Source: Trinickia symbiotica
GTDB lineage: Bacteria; Pseudomonadota; Gammaproteobacteria; Burkholderiales; Burkholderiaceae
Assembly (NCBI RefSeq): GCF_002934455.1
Contig: NZ_PTIR01000010.1
Span: 124,001-188,000, forward strand
Length of the DNA: 64,000 bases
Direction: 5' to 3'
Each line of letters opens with the position of its first letter. Positions within the stretch are counted from its first letter, which is position 1. The notes beneath the pieces are model-generated. The model searched no databases. It saw nothing but the letters and a program-made list of their open reading frames with translations, and was not told where the DNA came from. Positions 19,785 through 28,136 of this stretch are shown here, in pieces. The translations under genes and the position numbers were made by a program.

Positions 19785-21755
19785 TCAATGCCCTCGATAG
19801 AGCTCGACCTGCATTTGGGACAACTGTGTGCGCCGTCTTTCGGCGGCCGGCATTTGGAACAGCCACCGTGGCCTTAGCGTCGTGAAAGAGGGCGTATCGA
19901 ATTGCTGAGGTGCCCGCGGCGGCGTCTCAGCCACAGCTAGCGTGCGACGGTGCGTCCGACGGATAGGATGCCTTGGCGCGGCCGAAGCCGCGTGCTCGAC
20001 AGGGCGCTTTCTCACGCTCGGTTTGCCGGCGGCGGGGCGCGAAGGCGACGCGTCTTCGTCGCGAGCATCTTGCTCGACCGATCCGGTCGAACTTCTCGCT
20101 GTTTCGTCCTCGCTGCGCGGCTCGCTTTGTGAATTGGCAGCGGCGGCAATTGTTTCGCATTCCGAACTATCTTCGGCGTTGCAGCCCTCCGAGGCGGCGC
20201 GCGTTGGTGCGGGTGCCGCCGCTGTTTTCGCGGTCTCGTCTGGCTTCGCCGATGTCGTCGACCCGGGTCCCGGCTCGGCGTCGCGCGCGATAGCCGACTC
20301 TTGCGTTGCCGTCGGTGAAGCTTCTGTCTGCGTCTGAGCCATTGGCGAAGTGAGCGGTCGCTCACTTGATGGGGAATGAGCCGTGGTTGTCGCCCGAGGC
20401 TTTGCGTGGGCCGACGGCGGCGATCTGTGTTGAGCGCGTGGAGGCGTCCGAGACGTCGGTTTCGCAGAAGTCGACAGCGGCGCCGTGGGCTGAGCACTGG
20501 CCGGCTCGCCGGTTCGCTCATTGGCAGGTATTGAAGAAGAATGCGGCGAAGTAGGCGCTTCCATCGCCGCTATGATCGCCGTTGAGGGGGCGCTGGCGAG
20601 CGCCGGCGGTTTTGCCGTGATGGCTGCCTCGGCGGCCGCGATCGCTTCGGATTGCTGAGTTTGCTTGCTGGGTGCCGGCTTCGGTTCGTGGGCGGCCGTG
20701 AGGTTAGTGGGCGCTTGCGTCGGCGCCGTTGCTGGCGGTCGAGGCGGTGCCGGCTCATGCGCGGAGGGCTTCGGCGCTTGAGCCAGTACCTGATCGTGCA
20801 GAGGCTGTGCCGGCGTTTGGGCTGGTGCGGGGCCGCTCGCCGCGGGCCTCGGCGTTTGCGCCAGTGCGGGAGCGCTCGCCGCGGGCTTCGGCGTCTGCGC
20901 CAGTGCGGGCGCGCTTGCCGCGGGCTTCGGCGTCTGCGCCAGTGCGGGCGCGCTCGCCGCGAGCTTCGGCGTCTGCGCAAGTGTGAGTTCGCGCGCCGAG
21001 GGCTTTGGCGCTAGCACTGCCGCCGACTCGCGCGCAGGCGGCTTGGGCCGCGCCTCGGTCGTGCTTGTCGCAGGTGCGGTGGGCAGCGGCTTCACGTTCG
21101 CTGCAAGCGGCGTCTGGGGCTGCGCGGGGGCCGGCGCGCTCGGCGGTGTCCGACGCTGCTGCGCGGTGGAACGGTTCGGGTGCTTGGAATCGCCTAGCCT
21201 CGTCGCATCGCTTGTATCGTCCGTGCGTGCGCTCTCGATCTGCTGCTGCAGCAGCGCGACGAGCGAGTCGGACGTCCTCGCCGGGTGAGGCAAAGCCGAG
21301 TCGTCCCGCGCTTCGTCGGTTTCGGGATTGCGAGCATCGCGGCTCGCTTGCTCGGCATACCGGCCTTCGACGTTGCGCCACATCTCCTGCGCATTCTCGT
21401 GTTCGGTGATGGCCACGTAGCTGCCGAACCCGGCGGCGAAGCCGAAAAGAATCACAGCCACGCTGGCCGAAACGCCCCAGCGTCGAGCGCCGTTGGCATC
21501 GGCGGGAGCGAGGCGTCGCGGCAGCGCCGTGCGCGTTCGCGCGGGTGGGCGTGCGGTCCGATGAAGCACAGGGAGACCCGGCGGTTCGCGCGTCGTCGCG
21601 GGCGAGTGCGAATCGTCTGAGATGGCAAGCCCAGCGTCGAACCGCAAAAGCACGCGCTGCCCGCATCGCGGGCAATTCGCGCTCGTCGCTGCCAACGCCG
21701 ATCCGCAGCGCGGGCACTGCAACGGCTGTGCCTCCTTCGTCGCTTCCCTCTGCAT
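19785..21755 (-). CDS. Zinc-ribbon, single-TM, Pro/Ala-rich protein
   Basis: About 656 residues from ATG 21755. The N-terminus has two CPxCG knuckles (CPRCGSALAATSANCPRCGQ), a zinc ribbon as in MJ0042-type proteins. A transmembrane helix follows at about 98-118 (WGVSASVAVILFGFAAGFGS). The remaining ~530 residues are low complexity, rich in Ala, Pro, Ser and Thr, with a 13-residue repeat (LAQTPKPAASAPA). The C-terminal 60 residues look ordered (PSFTTLRPRWLFQMPAAERR then QLYRGH-like end). Likely topology is a cytosolic zinc ribbon and a long envelope-spanning arm. Function is unknown. A TTG start at 21812 is possible but weak. Confidence 0.65.
   Translation of the reverse strand: MQREATKEAQPLQCPRCGSALAATSANCPRCGQRVLLRFDAGLAISDDSHSPATTREPPGLPVLHRTARPPARTRTALPRRLAPADANGARRWGVSASVAVILFGFAAGFGSYVAITEHENAQEMWRNVEGRYAEQASRDARNPETDEARDDSALPHPARTSDSLVALLQQQIESARTDDTSDATRLGDSKHPNRSTAQQRRTPPSAPAPAQPQTPLAANVKPLPTAPATSTTEARPKPPARESAAVLAPKPSARELTLAQTPKLAASAPALAQTPKPAASAPALAQTPKPAASAPALAQTPRPAASGPAPAQTPAQPLHDQVLAQAPKPSAHEPAPPRPPATAPTQAPTNLTAAHEPKPAPSKQTQQSEAIAAAEAAITAKPPALASAPSTAIIAAMEAPTSPHSSSIPANERTGEPASAQPTAPLSTSAKPTSRTPPRAQHRSPPSAHAKPRATTTAHSPSSERPLTSPMAQTQTEASPTATQESAIARDAEPGPGSTTSAKPDETAKTAAAPAPTRAASEGCNAEDSSECETIAAAANSQSEPRSEDETARSSTGSVEQDARDEDASPSRPAAGKPSVRKRPVEHAASAAPRHPIRRTHRRTLAVAETPPRAPQQFDTPSFTTLRPRWLFQMPAAERRRTQLSQMQVELYRGH
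20839..20994 (-). repeat. Four 39-base coding tandem repeats
   Basis: Units 20839-20877, 20878-20916, 20917-20955 and 20956-20994 encode LAQTPKPAASAPA-like 13-mers. The middle two are nearly identical and the outer two are diverged. The arrays lie inside the Pro/Ala-rich arm and keep frame. Confidence 0.85.
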
Positions 21756-21949
21756 AGGCCCTCGGGGATGAAGCCATCCCCAATATATGTGCCTCGTCAC
21801 ACGAAAGATCAATAAAGGATGGCGCGCGGATGTTCGCTACTTAACATACGAAAGCGAACGCGGTACCCCAAACGCGCTTTCCGTTGGGGACTTCCCCATC
21901 CTTGCCGTGTAACATCGTTTCGAAAGCCGGCCATTGCGGCGGGGACCCC

Positions 21950-23701
21950 ATGAGCGAAAGACAAATGCGCGCCCGGGTCGCGAGTATCGCGATCGCTTCG
22001 GCCGTCGCGTGGTCGTGCCATGCCGGGGCCGCGCCCGAAGCTTCCGCACCGGACGCATCCACGAGTCGTTGCTCCCCGGCGTTTTCCGAACGCGACGTGG
22101 AGCGAGGCCTCGTGATGCACACCAACTGTGGCTTGCCGGCGCCTGTCGTCGAGCGCCTCGTCGACGAGCCGAACCGTGCCGCTCAGCGTGCCGGACTTGC
22201 GAGCAATCAGCGTGCCGCGCTTGCGCGCGCCGCCAACATCATGCTTGCCGCGGTGCGCGAGGAAGCACTCGAGAATGCCGCGCCGGTGCTGGCCGCGCTC
22301 GCGGCGATGGCGCAAAGCCATCCCGACGTCGATTTCGTTGCGGTGGCGCAGCAATGGAGCATGCGGTATCGAAAGCTGCTCCACGAGACATCGGTGACGC
22401 GAACGTCCGATCCGACCGAGCTCGATGTCGATCGTGCGGTCGGCCATTTGGAGCTCGGCGCCGCCGCCAAGCTTCTCGCGGGACAACTACGCGAGGACCA
22501 GGTCCCCTCCGCGCTCGCCGCGGCGCGCCGGCACGAGGCGTCCATCGTCGAATGGCTCAGGTTCTCCCCCGAGCGCGCGCTCGGTTATGCCAAGGCGGCT
22601 CACGCGCTGCAGCCCGACGATATCGAGCTGTCGGAGACTTACGCCGACATGCTCGACGAGCTCCGCCTGTTCGAGCAGGCGGAGCCGATTTACGAGTTGC
22701 TGCTCGTCCGCTATGAGTCGCTCGCGCAGGATCGGCCCACCGTATGGCGTCCGCGAATCGGGCGGCTTTTTTTGAAACTTGGCGGTCTTTACGCGGCGCT
22801 GCAGTTGAGGAAGGATGCGGAGGGTGCTTACCTGCGCGCCCTCGGGATCTTCTGGGGACTCGCGCGCGGCGAGCCCCTCACGTACGGTCCGTCCGTCGCC
22901 GTCGCATTCGCCGATCTCGGCATGCTCTACCGCGATTCGGACCGGCCCGAAGACGCGCTCGAAGTCTATGGCGAAGCGCTCACGCTCGATCGCGCGCTGG
23001 CGCAACACGACAAGAGCGCTTACGAACCCGACGTTGCCGCGACGCTCAACGATCTCGGCGTGCTTTACCAGACGATGCATCGCAACGACGACGCCAACGG
23101 CGCTTATGGCGAGGCGCTGGCAATCGATCGCCGGCTCGTGAGCGAGAACCCCGCGGCCTACCGCCCGGTACTCGCGCGAACGCTGAACAATCTGGGCAAT
23201 CTCGACAGCGACATGGGCAAGCGGGACGACGCGTCCCAGGCCTATCGCGAAGCCTTGCAAATACGACGTCAGCTCGCGCGCGAAAGCTTCGTGCTGAATG
23301 GCGGCGACGTCGCACGCACGTTGTCGAATGTGGGCGCGCTGTATCGGGCGCAAGGCCGCTCGGCCGAGGCGCAACAGAGTTACATCGAGGCGCTGCGAAT
23401 CTATCGAAGGCTGCGCGGCCGCGCGCCAACCGACTATCGGCCCGACGAAGCGCGCACGTTCAACAATTTAGGGGTCCTATACAGCCGGACCCATCGACCG
23501 CGCGAGGCCGAGGATGCGTTCCGCCGATCGATCGCGCTTTACGATTCGCTGTCGAGAGCGGATCCCTCATCGCATCGCAAGGATTTCGCGCGCGCTTTGA
23601 ACAACCTCGCGCAACTCTATGGTCGGACGGGTCGTCCCCAAGAGGCCGATGCGGCCAGACGCAAGGCCGCCAAGATGCTCGAGGCCGCCAGCGAGCAGTG
23701 A
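21950..23701 (+). CDS. Exported TPR-repeat protein
   Basis: 583 residues. An N-terminal signal-like segment (ARVASIAIASAVAWSCHAGA) precedes an alpha-helical region and, from about residue 265, at least six Kinesin-light-chain-style TPRs of about 50 residues (for example VAATLNDLGVLYQTMHRNDD and ARTLNNLGNLDSDMGKRDDA). Such TPRs are scaffolds for protein contacts. It is divergent from the zinc-ribbon membrane protein, so the two may be functional partners. The ATG at 21950 follows GGGGACCCC. The exact function is unknown. Confidence 0.75.
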   Translation: MSERQMRARVASIAIASAVAWSCHAGAAPEASAPDASTSRCSPAFSERDVERGLVMHTNCGLPAPVVERLVDEPNRAAQRAGLASNQRAALARAANIMLAAVREEALENAAPVLAALAAMAQSHPDVDFVAVAQQWSMRYRKLLHETSVTRTSDPTELDVDRAVGHLELGAAAKLLAGQLREDQVPSALAAARRHEASIVEWLRFSPERALGYAKAAHALQPDDIELSETYADMLDELRLFEQAEPIYELLLVRYESLAQDRPTVWRPRIGRLFLKLGGLYAALQLRKDAEGAYLRALGIFWGLARGEPLTYGPSVAVAFADLGMLYRDSDRPEDALEVYGEALTLDRALAQHDKSAYEPDVAATLNDLGVLYQTMHRNDDANGAYGEALAIDRRLVSENPAAYRPVLARTLNNLGNLDSDMGKRDDASQAYREALQIRRQLARESFVLNGGDVARTLSNVGALYRAQGRSAEAQQSYIEALRIYRRLRGRAPTDYRPDEARTFNNLGVLYSRTHRPREAEDAFRRSIALYDSLSRADPSSHRKDFARALNNLAQLYGRTGRPQEADAARRKAAKMLEAASEQ

Positions 23702-23726
23702 TTGGCCGAGCGCGTCCTCTCGAGGC

Positions 23727-24101
23727 TTAACGACGCCTGCGCGGAGGAACGAAGCGCCACGTGCAGAGGACGAGCAACGCAAACAGTGAATAGGCCACTG
23801 TGAAGACCCAAGGCGGAAAGTCGTAATAGATCAGGCGTTGCAACCAGTACTCGACGAAACCTTGGCTCGACGTCGCGCCGTGACGCAGCCAGGTCTCGAG
23901 CACGGTCAGCGGACAGGGGATGTCGGCGACGGCGAGCAGTGCGACGATACCGATCGCGCCCAGATGCAAAAGCCGGAAAACCGGATTGCGCACCCATTGC
24001 CAACCTAGCGGCACGCCGACCCATATCGCCGCGAAGCCGCCGACGATGAACGAAACGACGAGTGCGTGAAGGATGAGGACGATGTCGGCCCAGGCGGTCA
24101 T
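23727..24101 (-). CDS. DUF2784 membrane protein
   Basis: 124 residues with four predicted transmembrane helices. The family signature is present: DIVLILHALVVSFIVGGFAA, then the central ADIPCPLTVLE.WLR block and IYYDFPPWVFTVAYSLFALL. The family is of unknown function and usually stands alone. I chose ATG 24101 over GTG 24107. It is convergent with the TPR gene and divergent from the squalene/phytoene synthase gene. Confidence 0.8.
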   Translation of the reverse strand: MTAWADIVLILHALVVSFIVGGFAAIWVGVPLGWQWVRNPVFRLLHLGAIGIVALLAVADIPCPLTVLETWLRHGATSSQGFVEYWLQRLIYYDFPPWVFTVAYSLFALLVLCTWRFVPPRRRR

Positions 24102-24211
24102 GGGCACAGTTTACCGTCTGGGCAGGGCCGCGATTCTCTCGGGGTTGGGGCTCGCGCTCCCGGATACAATTCGGCAGCACCGCATCCACTCGACACGAGG
24201 CGAATTGATCC

Positions 24212-25303
24212 ATGCGTAATTCCGACCGGGCGTTCCTGCTCGGCCCGTTATTGAAAGGCGTTTCGCGTTCCTTCTACCTGACGCTGCGCGTGCTGCCCAA
24301 GGGCATGCGCGAGCCCGTCGGTCTCGCCTATTTGCTTGCGCGAGCAGCGGACACGATCGCCGATACGTCGTTGATCGAGCCGGCGCAACGGTTGTCTCTG
24401 CTGCACGAATTGCGTGAGCAAGTGAACGGCGCATCGGATGATGGCGCATTCGCCCGTCGTCTTGCCGGCGAAGTCGCGGCGCGGCAAACGCAATCCGATG
24501 AGAAGGTCCTGCTCGAATCGCTCGAGCCGGCGTTGCATCTCTTGGCGCAATCGAAGGAATCCGACCGTGAAGCGGTGCGCGGTGTCGTGATGACGCTGAC
24601 GAGCGGGATGCAGTTCGATTTGCGCACGTTTCCGGACGAGCGCTCGGGCTCCCTCGCTGCGCTTGCGGAACCGGCCGACCTCGATCGCTACACCTACCTC
24701 GTTGCGGGGTGTGTCGGCGAGTTCTGGACGAAGATGACGTACGCGTATGCGCCGGGCTCGCTCGCGGGCGATCCGGCTCTGGCGATCGAGCGCGGGGTGC
24801 GATTCGGCAAAGCGCTGCAATTGACGAACGTGCTCCGCGATTGCGCAAAGGACCTGCGCATCGGCCGCTGCTATCTGCCGACGACGATGCTGAGCCGCTA
24901 CGCGATCACGCCCGAGGATCTGAAACTACCCGATGCTTCGGCGCGTGCACGACTGCTCATGCTCGAGTTGGTAGGCATTGCCCTCGGACACTACCGCGCG
25001 GCGCTCGACTATACGTTCGCCATTTCCGCGTCGTCCATCCGATTGCGGCTCGCGTGTCTCTGGCCGATATTCATCGGTCTCGAGACGCTGCAATTGCTCG
25101 TCGATAACGAAAACTGGCTCGATCCCGCCAAGCCTTCGAAAGTGCCGCGCGCTCGCGTCTACGAGATCATGGCTCGCTCGACGGCGACAATCGCATGGGG
25201 GAGGGCGCTGCGCGGATGGGCCGACGGCATCATCGACGCGATCGAGGCACGCATTGGAGAACGCGCAGCCGTTGCGCATGCCGAGGGTCGAACCGTGAAA
25301 TAA
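24212..25303 (+). CDS. Squalene/phytoene synthase family protein
   Basis: 363 residues. The trans-isoprenyl diphosphate synthase (head-to-head) fold shows both Asp-rich motifs: DTIAD at 47-51 (LLARAADTIADT) and DCAKD at 210-214 (QLTNVLRDCAKDLRIGRCYL). SRSFYLTLRVLP near residue 18 is typical of the eukaryote-like squalene synthase branch. It would condense two C15 (or C20) diphosphates. No hopanoid (hpn) or carotenoid (crt) gene is adjacent, so the product is uncertain. The start at ATG 24212 gives the expected N-terminus. Confidence 0.85.
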   Translation: MRNSDRAFLLGPLLKGVSRSFYLTLRVLPKGMREPVGLAYLLARAADTIADTSLIEPAQRLSLLHELREQVNGASDDGAFARRLAGEVAARQTQSDEKVLLESLEPALHLLAQSKESDREAVRGVVMTLTSGMQFDLRTFPDERSGSLAALAEPADLDRYTYLVAGCVGEFWTKMTYAYAPGSLAGDPALAIERGVRFGKALQLTNVLRDCAKDLRIGRCYLPTTMLSRYAITPEDLKLPDASARARLLMLELVGIALGHYRAALDYTFAISASSIRLRLACLWPIFIGLETLQLLVDNENWLDPAKPSKVPRARVYEIMARSTATIAWGRALRGWADGIIDAIEARIGERAAVAHAEGRTVK

Positions 25304-25343
25304 TGGGCCGGTCCGCACGCCTCGCGTCGAGGGAGCCCACGAA

Positions 25344-25973
25344 ATGCCCACATCCAGTTCACTGCTCGCGTTTGGCCTCGTCGCGCTCGGCATGGCGCTG
25401 ACGCCCGGCCCCAACATGATGTATCTGGTCTCGCGCTCGATCTGCCAAGGCCGCACCGCCGGCATGATCTCGTTGGGCGGCGTGGCGCTCGGGTTTCTGT
25501 TCTACATGTTGGCGACGGCGTTCGGCATCACCGCCTTGCTTTTCGCCGTGCCGCTCGCTTATGACGCATTGCGCTTCGGCGGTGCGCTCTATCTCGCCTA
25601 CCTTGCCTGGCAGGCCCTGAAGCCGGGCGGCCGATCGCCGTTCCAGGTGCGCGCGCTGCCGCCCGACAGTCCACGCAAGCTCTTCGTGATGGGGTTCTTC
25701 ACCAATCTGCTCAATCCGAAGATCGCGATGCTCTATCTGTCGCTGCTGCCGCAGTTCATCGATCCACATGGCAGCGTGCTCGCGCAGTCGATGACGCTGG
25801 GCAGCATGCAGATCGTCGCGAGCCTTGCCGTCAATTCCGTCGTGGCGATCATGGCCGGTTCGATCGCGTCGTTCTTTTCGGGGCGTCCTGCGTGGCTCGT
25901 CGTACAGCGTTGGCTGATGGGTACGGTGCTCGCCGGGCTTGCGCTCAGGATGGCGACGCAGGCGCGGCGTTGA
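25344..25973 (+). CDS. LysE/RhtB-family exporter
   Basis: 209 residues, six predicted transmembrane helices. The family block LVALGMALTPGPNMMYLVSR spans residues 10-30, and LFVMGFFTNLLNPKIAMLYL lies mid-protein. These inner-membrane carriers export amino acids or related metabolites such as threonine or homoserine lactone; the substrate is not readable here. ATG 25344 has GGGAG upstream. It lies 40 bases after the squalene/phytoene synthase gene, so co-transcription is possible. Confidence 0.88.
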   Translation: MPTSSSLLAFGLVALGMALTPGPNMMYLVSRSICQGRTAGMISLGGVALGFLFYMLATAFGITALLFAVPLAYDALRFGGALYLAYLAWQALKPGGRSPFQVRALPPDSPRKLFVMGFFTNLLNPKIAMLYLSLLPQFIDPHGSVLAQSMTLGSMQIVASLAVNSVVAIMAGSIASFFSGRPAWLVVQRWLMGTVLAGLALRMATQARR

Positions 25974-26261
25974 CCCCGATTCAATCACGAACCCGGACTG
26001 CGCAAGCAGGAACGCCGGTTTCAATGCCTGCTCGGATGCTTCGGAATGGCTCATGAACTTGCCTCCTCAGGATCGACGGTAAGTCGGGCAGAACCGGATG
26101 CCGTACCGCGGCACGGCGGGCATGGTGCTGTCCCCGTTCCTACGACGAACGACCAGGGGCGAAATCGACACGGCGGCGCAGCTCGTGATCGGTCGGGAGT
26201 CCGAACGAACGATTGGAAGACCCCCGGCCGACGCTTGGCCGAGCGATCGCGGTGGCTTGCT

Positions 26262-26627
26262 TTATTCGCCGATGGCCCGCGCGGCGCCGTCAAGCTCCTG
26301 ATTCAGCACGTGCTGCTCGTCCCCCGACAGTCCGCCGCCATGCTGAGTTGCCATGTCGCGCGCTTCCTGACGGATGACATCGAGCCGGTGATGCAGTGCG
26401 CCGCCCTGCGGGGGCGGATAGTAGCCCTGATTGACGTGCCAGTCGATGCGCCGGCTTAGGTTGTCGATGCGATCGCCGATCTGATCGAAGCGTTGCAAGG
26501 CGGCCTCCCGCGGATTCGGCCGCGGAGGGGGCGGGGCGCTCACTCGCTGCGGCGGCGGAGTCACCACGCAGGCGGTCAACGATGAAATCAATGCAGCGCA
26601 CGCGAGCGCTCGAATCGTATGTGGCAT
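26262..26627 (-). CDS. Small lipoprotein of unknown function
   Basis: 121 residues. A signal peptide ending in the lipobox LTAC (Cys about 19) marks a lipoprotein. The mature part begins with a Pro-rich linker (PPPQRVSAPPPPRPNP), then a helical region with RFDQIGDRIDNLSRRIDWHV and a His/Gln-rich end. I chose ATG 26627 because AAGGAG is 7 bases before it; ATG 26633 is too close to that site. It resembles small Burkholderia lipoproteins of unknown role. Confidence 0.7.
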   Translation of the reverse strand: MPHTIRALACAALISSLTACVVTPPPQRVSAPPPPRPNPREAALQRFDQIGDRIDNLSRRIDWHVNQGYYPPPQGGALHHRLDVIRQEARDMATQHGGGLSGDEQHVLNQELDGAARAIGE

Positions 26628-26701
26628 TCCCATTCTCCTTGTATTGGCGTTGTCGTTCACGGTGTTGCTAGCGTTGCGATCCCCGCGCGCAGCGCGATGT
26701 C

Positions 26702-26728
26702 GCGATGTCGCAATTCAGGCGACATCGC
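26702..26728 (-). terminator. Perfect hairpin between two minus-strand genes
   Basis: GCGATGTCGC (26702-26711) pairs with GCGACATCGC (26719-26728) around a 7-base loop. It sits about 95 bases past the stop of the Gfo/Idh gene and before the lipoprotein gene. There is no T-run, so it may be Rho-assisted or an mRNA-end stabiliser. Confidence 0.5.
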
Positions 26729-26822
26729 AGAAACGGCTGAAGTAATCGCCGCGATGACATCGCGGTCGCGAAAGTTGTAACGGAGTCTTCGGCCGGCGGG
26801 CCCCGCCTTTCGTCGCGCGCTT

Positions 26823-27902
26823 TCAGGCGGTCTCGCGAGCGAACGTCAGGCGTCGGCCCTCGCGCGCGCTGCGCTCGGCCAGCTCAATGATCGTCATGAC
26901 GTCGACCGCATCCTGCGGCGTAACTGGAAACGGCGAGCCATGCCGGATCGACGACGCGAGCGCTCGATAGAAATCGACATAGGCACCCTCCTTCGTCGGT
27001 AGCGGGCGCTCGATTTCCTGACCGTCCGAGATCGCCCGCAGCGTGCCGGCCGCGTTGCCGCCGCCGAAGCCCGCGTCGCCCGGGCGCAGGCCGGCCTTCA
27101 ATTGATCCTCTTGCGTATCGAGGCCTGCTTTCACGTAGCTGCCGAGCGTGCCGTGGATTGCGAAGCGCGGAGGCTCGAGGGCGGACAGCGCGCTTGCATG
27201 GAGCACCACTTCCTTGTCGGCATAGCCGAGCAGCAGGTGCACGTAGTCAGGGGCCGTCGCATGATCGCGGTGCGTCTTCACGCTCGCGTAGACCGTCTCC
27301 GGCGCCCCGAACAGCACGAGCGCCTGATCGATCAGATGGGGACCGAGGTCGAAGAGCAGCCCGCCGCCGCGCGATGCTTCCTCGCGCCAGCGTTGGCGGA
27401 TCTGCGGACGAAAGCGATCGAAGTGCGACTCGAAATGGACGATGCGGCCGAGCGCCTGGCTGTCGATGAGTTCGCGCACGGTAAGGAAATCGCCGTCCCA
27501 GCGCCGATTGTGGAATGGCGCGAAGACGAGGCCGCGATCGCGCGCGAGCCGGGCGAGGGCGAGGGCGTCGGCTGCGCGCAGCGTGACAGGCTTGTCCACG
27601 ACGACATGCTTGCCGGCCTCGAGCGCCGTTGCCCCCATCTCGAAGTGCGTATCGTTAGGCGTGGCGATGACGACGCACTCCACTTCGTCGAGCGCGAGCA
27701 GCGCTTCGAGATCGGGGACCGTCTTCGCCTGCGGATAGTCGGCGAGCGCTTGTTCCGGCTTGCTCGTCGCAATCGCCGCGATGCGTGCGATGGGTTCGCG
27801 CGGATCGTCGGCGGCATGGCCGCAGCGCTCGATGACAGGTGCGTGGAACGTCGCGCCGGCGAAACCGTATCCCATCAAGCCGATTTTCAGCGATGAAGTC
27901 AT
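26823..27902 (-). CDS. Gfo/Idh/MocA-family oxidoreductase
   Basis: 359 residues. The N-terminal Rossmann domain starts KIGLMGYGFAGATFHAPVI and contains the EKP-equivalent motif VVVDKPVTL at about residue 102. A C-terminal dimerisation/substrate domain follows (FHNRRWDGDFLTVRELI and GGGLLFDLGPHLIDQAL, with the catalytic-type Asp/His). It would oxidise or reduce a sugar or cyclitol with NAD(P). The closest known relatives are single-gene sugar-type oxidoreductases such as YdgJ. ATG 27902 gives MTSSLKIGLMGYG; the open frame upstream is not homologous. Confidence 0.85.
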   Translation of the reverse strand: MTSSLKIGLMGYGFAGATFHAPVIERCGHAADDPREPIARIAAIATSKPEQALADYPQAKTVPDLEALLALDEVECVVIATPNDTHFEMGATALEAGKHVVVDKPVTLRAADALALARLARDRGLVFAPFHNRRWDGDFLTVRELIDSQALGRIVHFESHFDRFRPQIRQRWREEASRGGGLLFDLGPHLIDQALVLFGAPETVYASVKTHRDHATAPDYVHLLLGYADKEVVLHASALSALEPPRFAIHGTLGSYVKAGLDTQEDQLKAGLRPGDAGFGGGNAAGTLRAISDGQEIERPLPTKEGAYVDFYRALASSIRHGSPFPVTPQDAVDVMTIIELAERSAREGRRLTFARETA

Positions 27903-28136
27903 CTGGGCTTTCCGAAAGCTTTCAAGCGGGTTGGCGCGTCGCAGCCTCACGAGGCTAGTCGTGCGCGAAGTCGGCATTTTGGCACGAGGCGACGCAAGAG
28001 AAGCGGTAGCCGGAGCGCTCACTTGGTTGGCGCATGGAGTCGCAATTCGTTCGTGTTAACATCGCGCACTCGCCCTCAGCTTTCCATCTGGCTCGAATAA
28101 GCGCTGAAGCGCCCACTCGCCAACTCCACGAACAAG

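Noticed and set aside
21756-21812. Longer start (TTG) for the zinc-ribbon protein
   Set aside because: No ribosome site, and the extra residues are not zinc-ribbon sequence.
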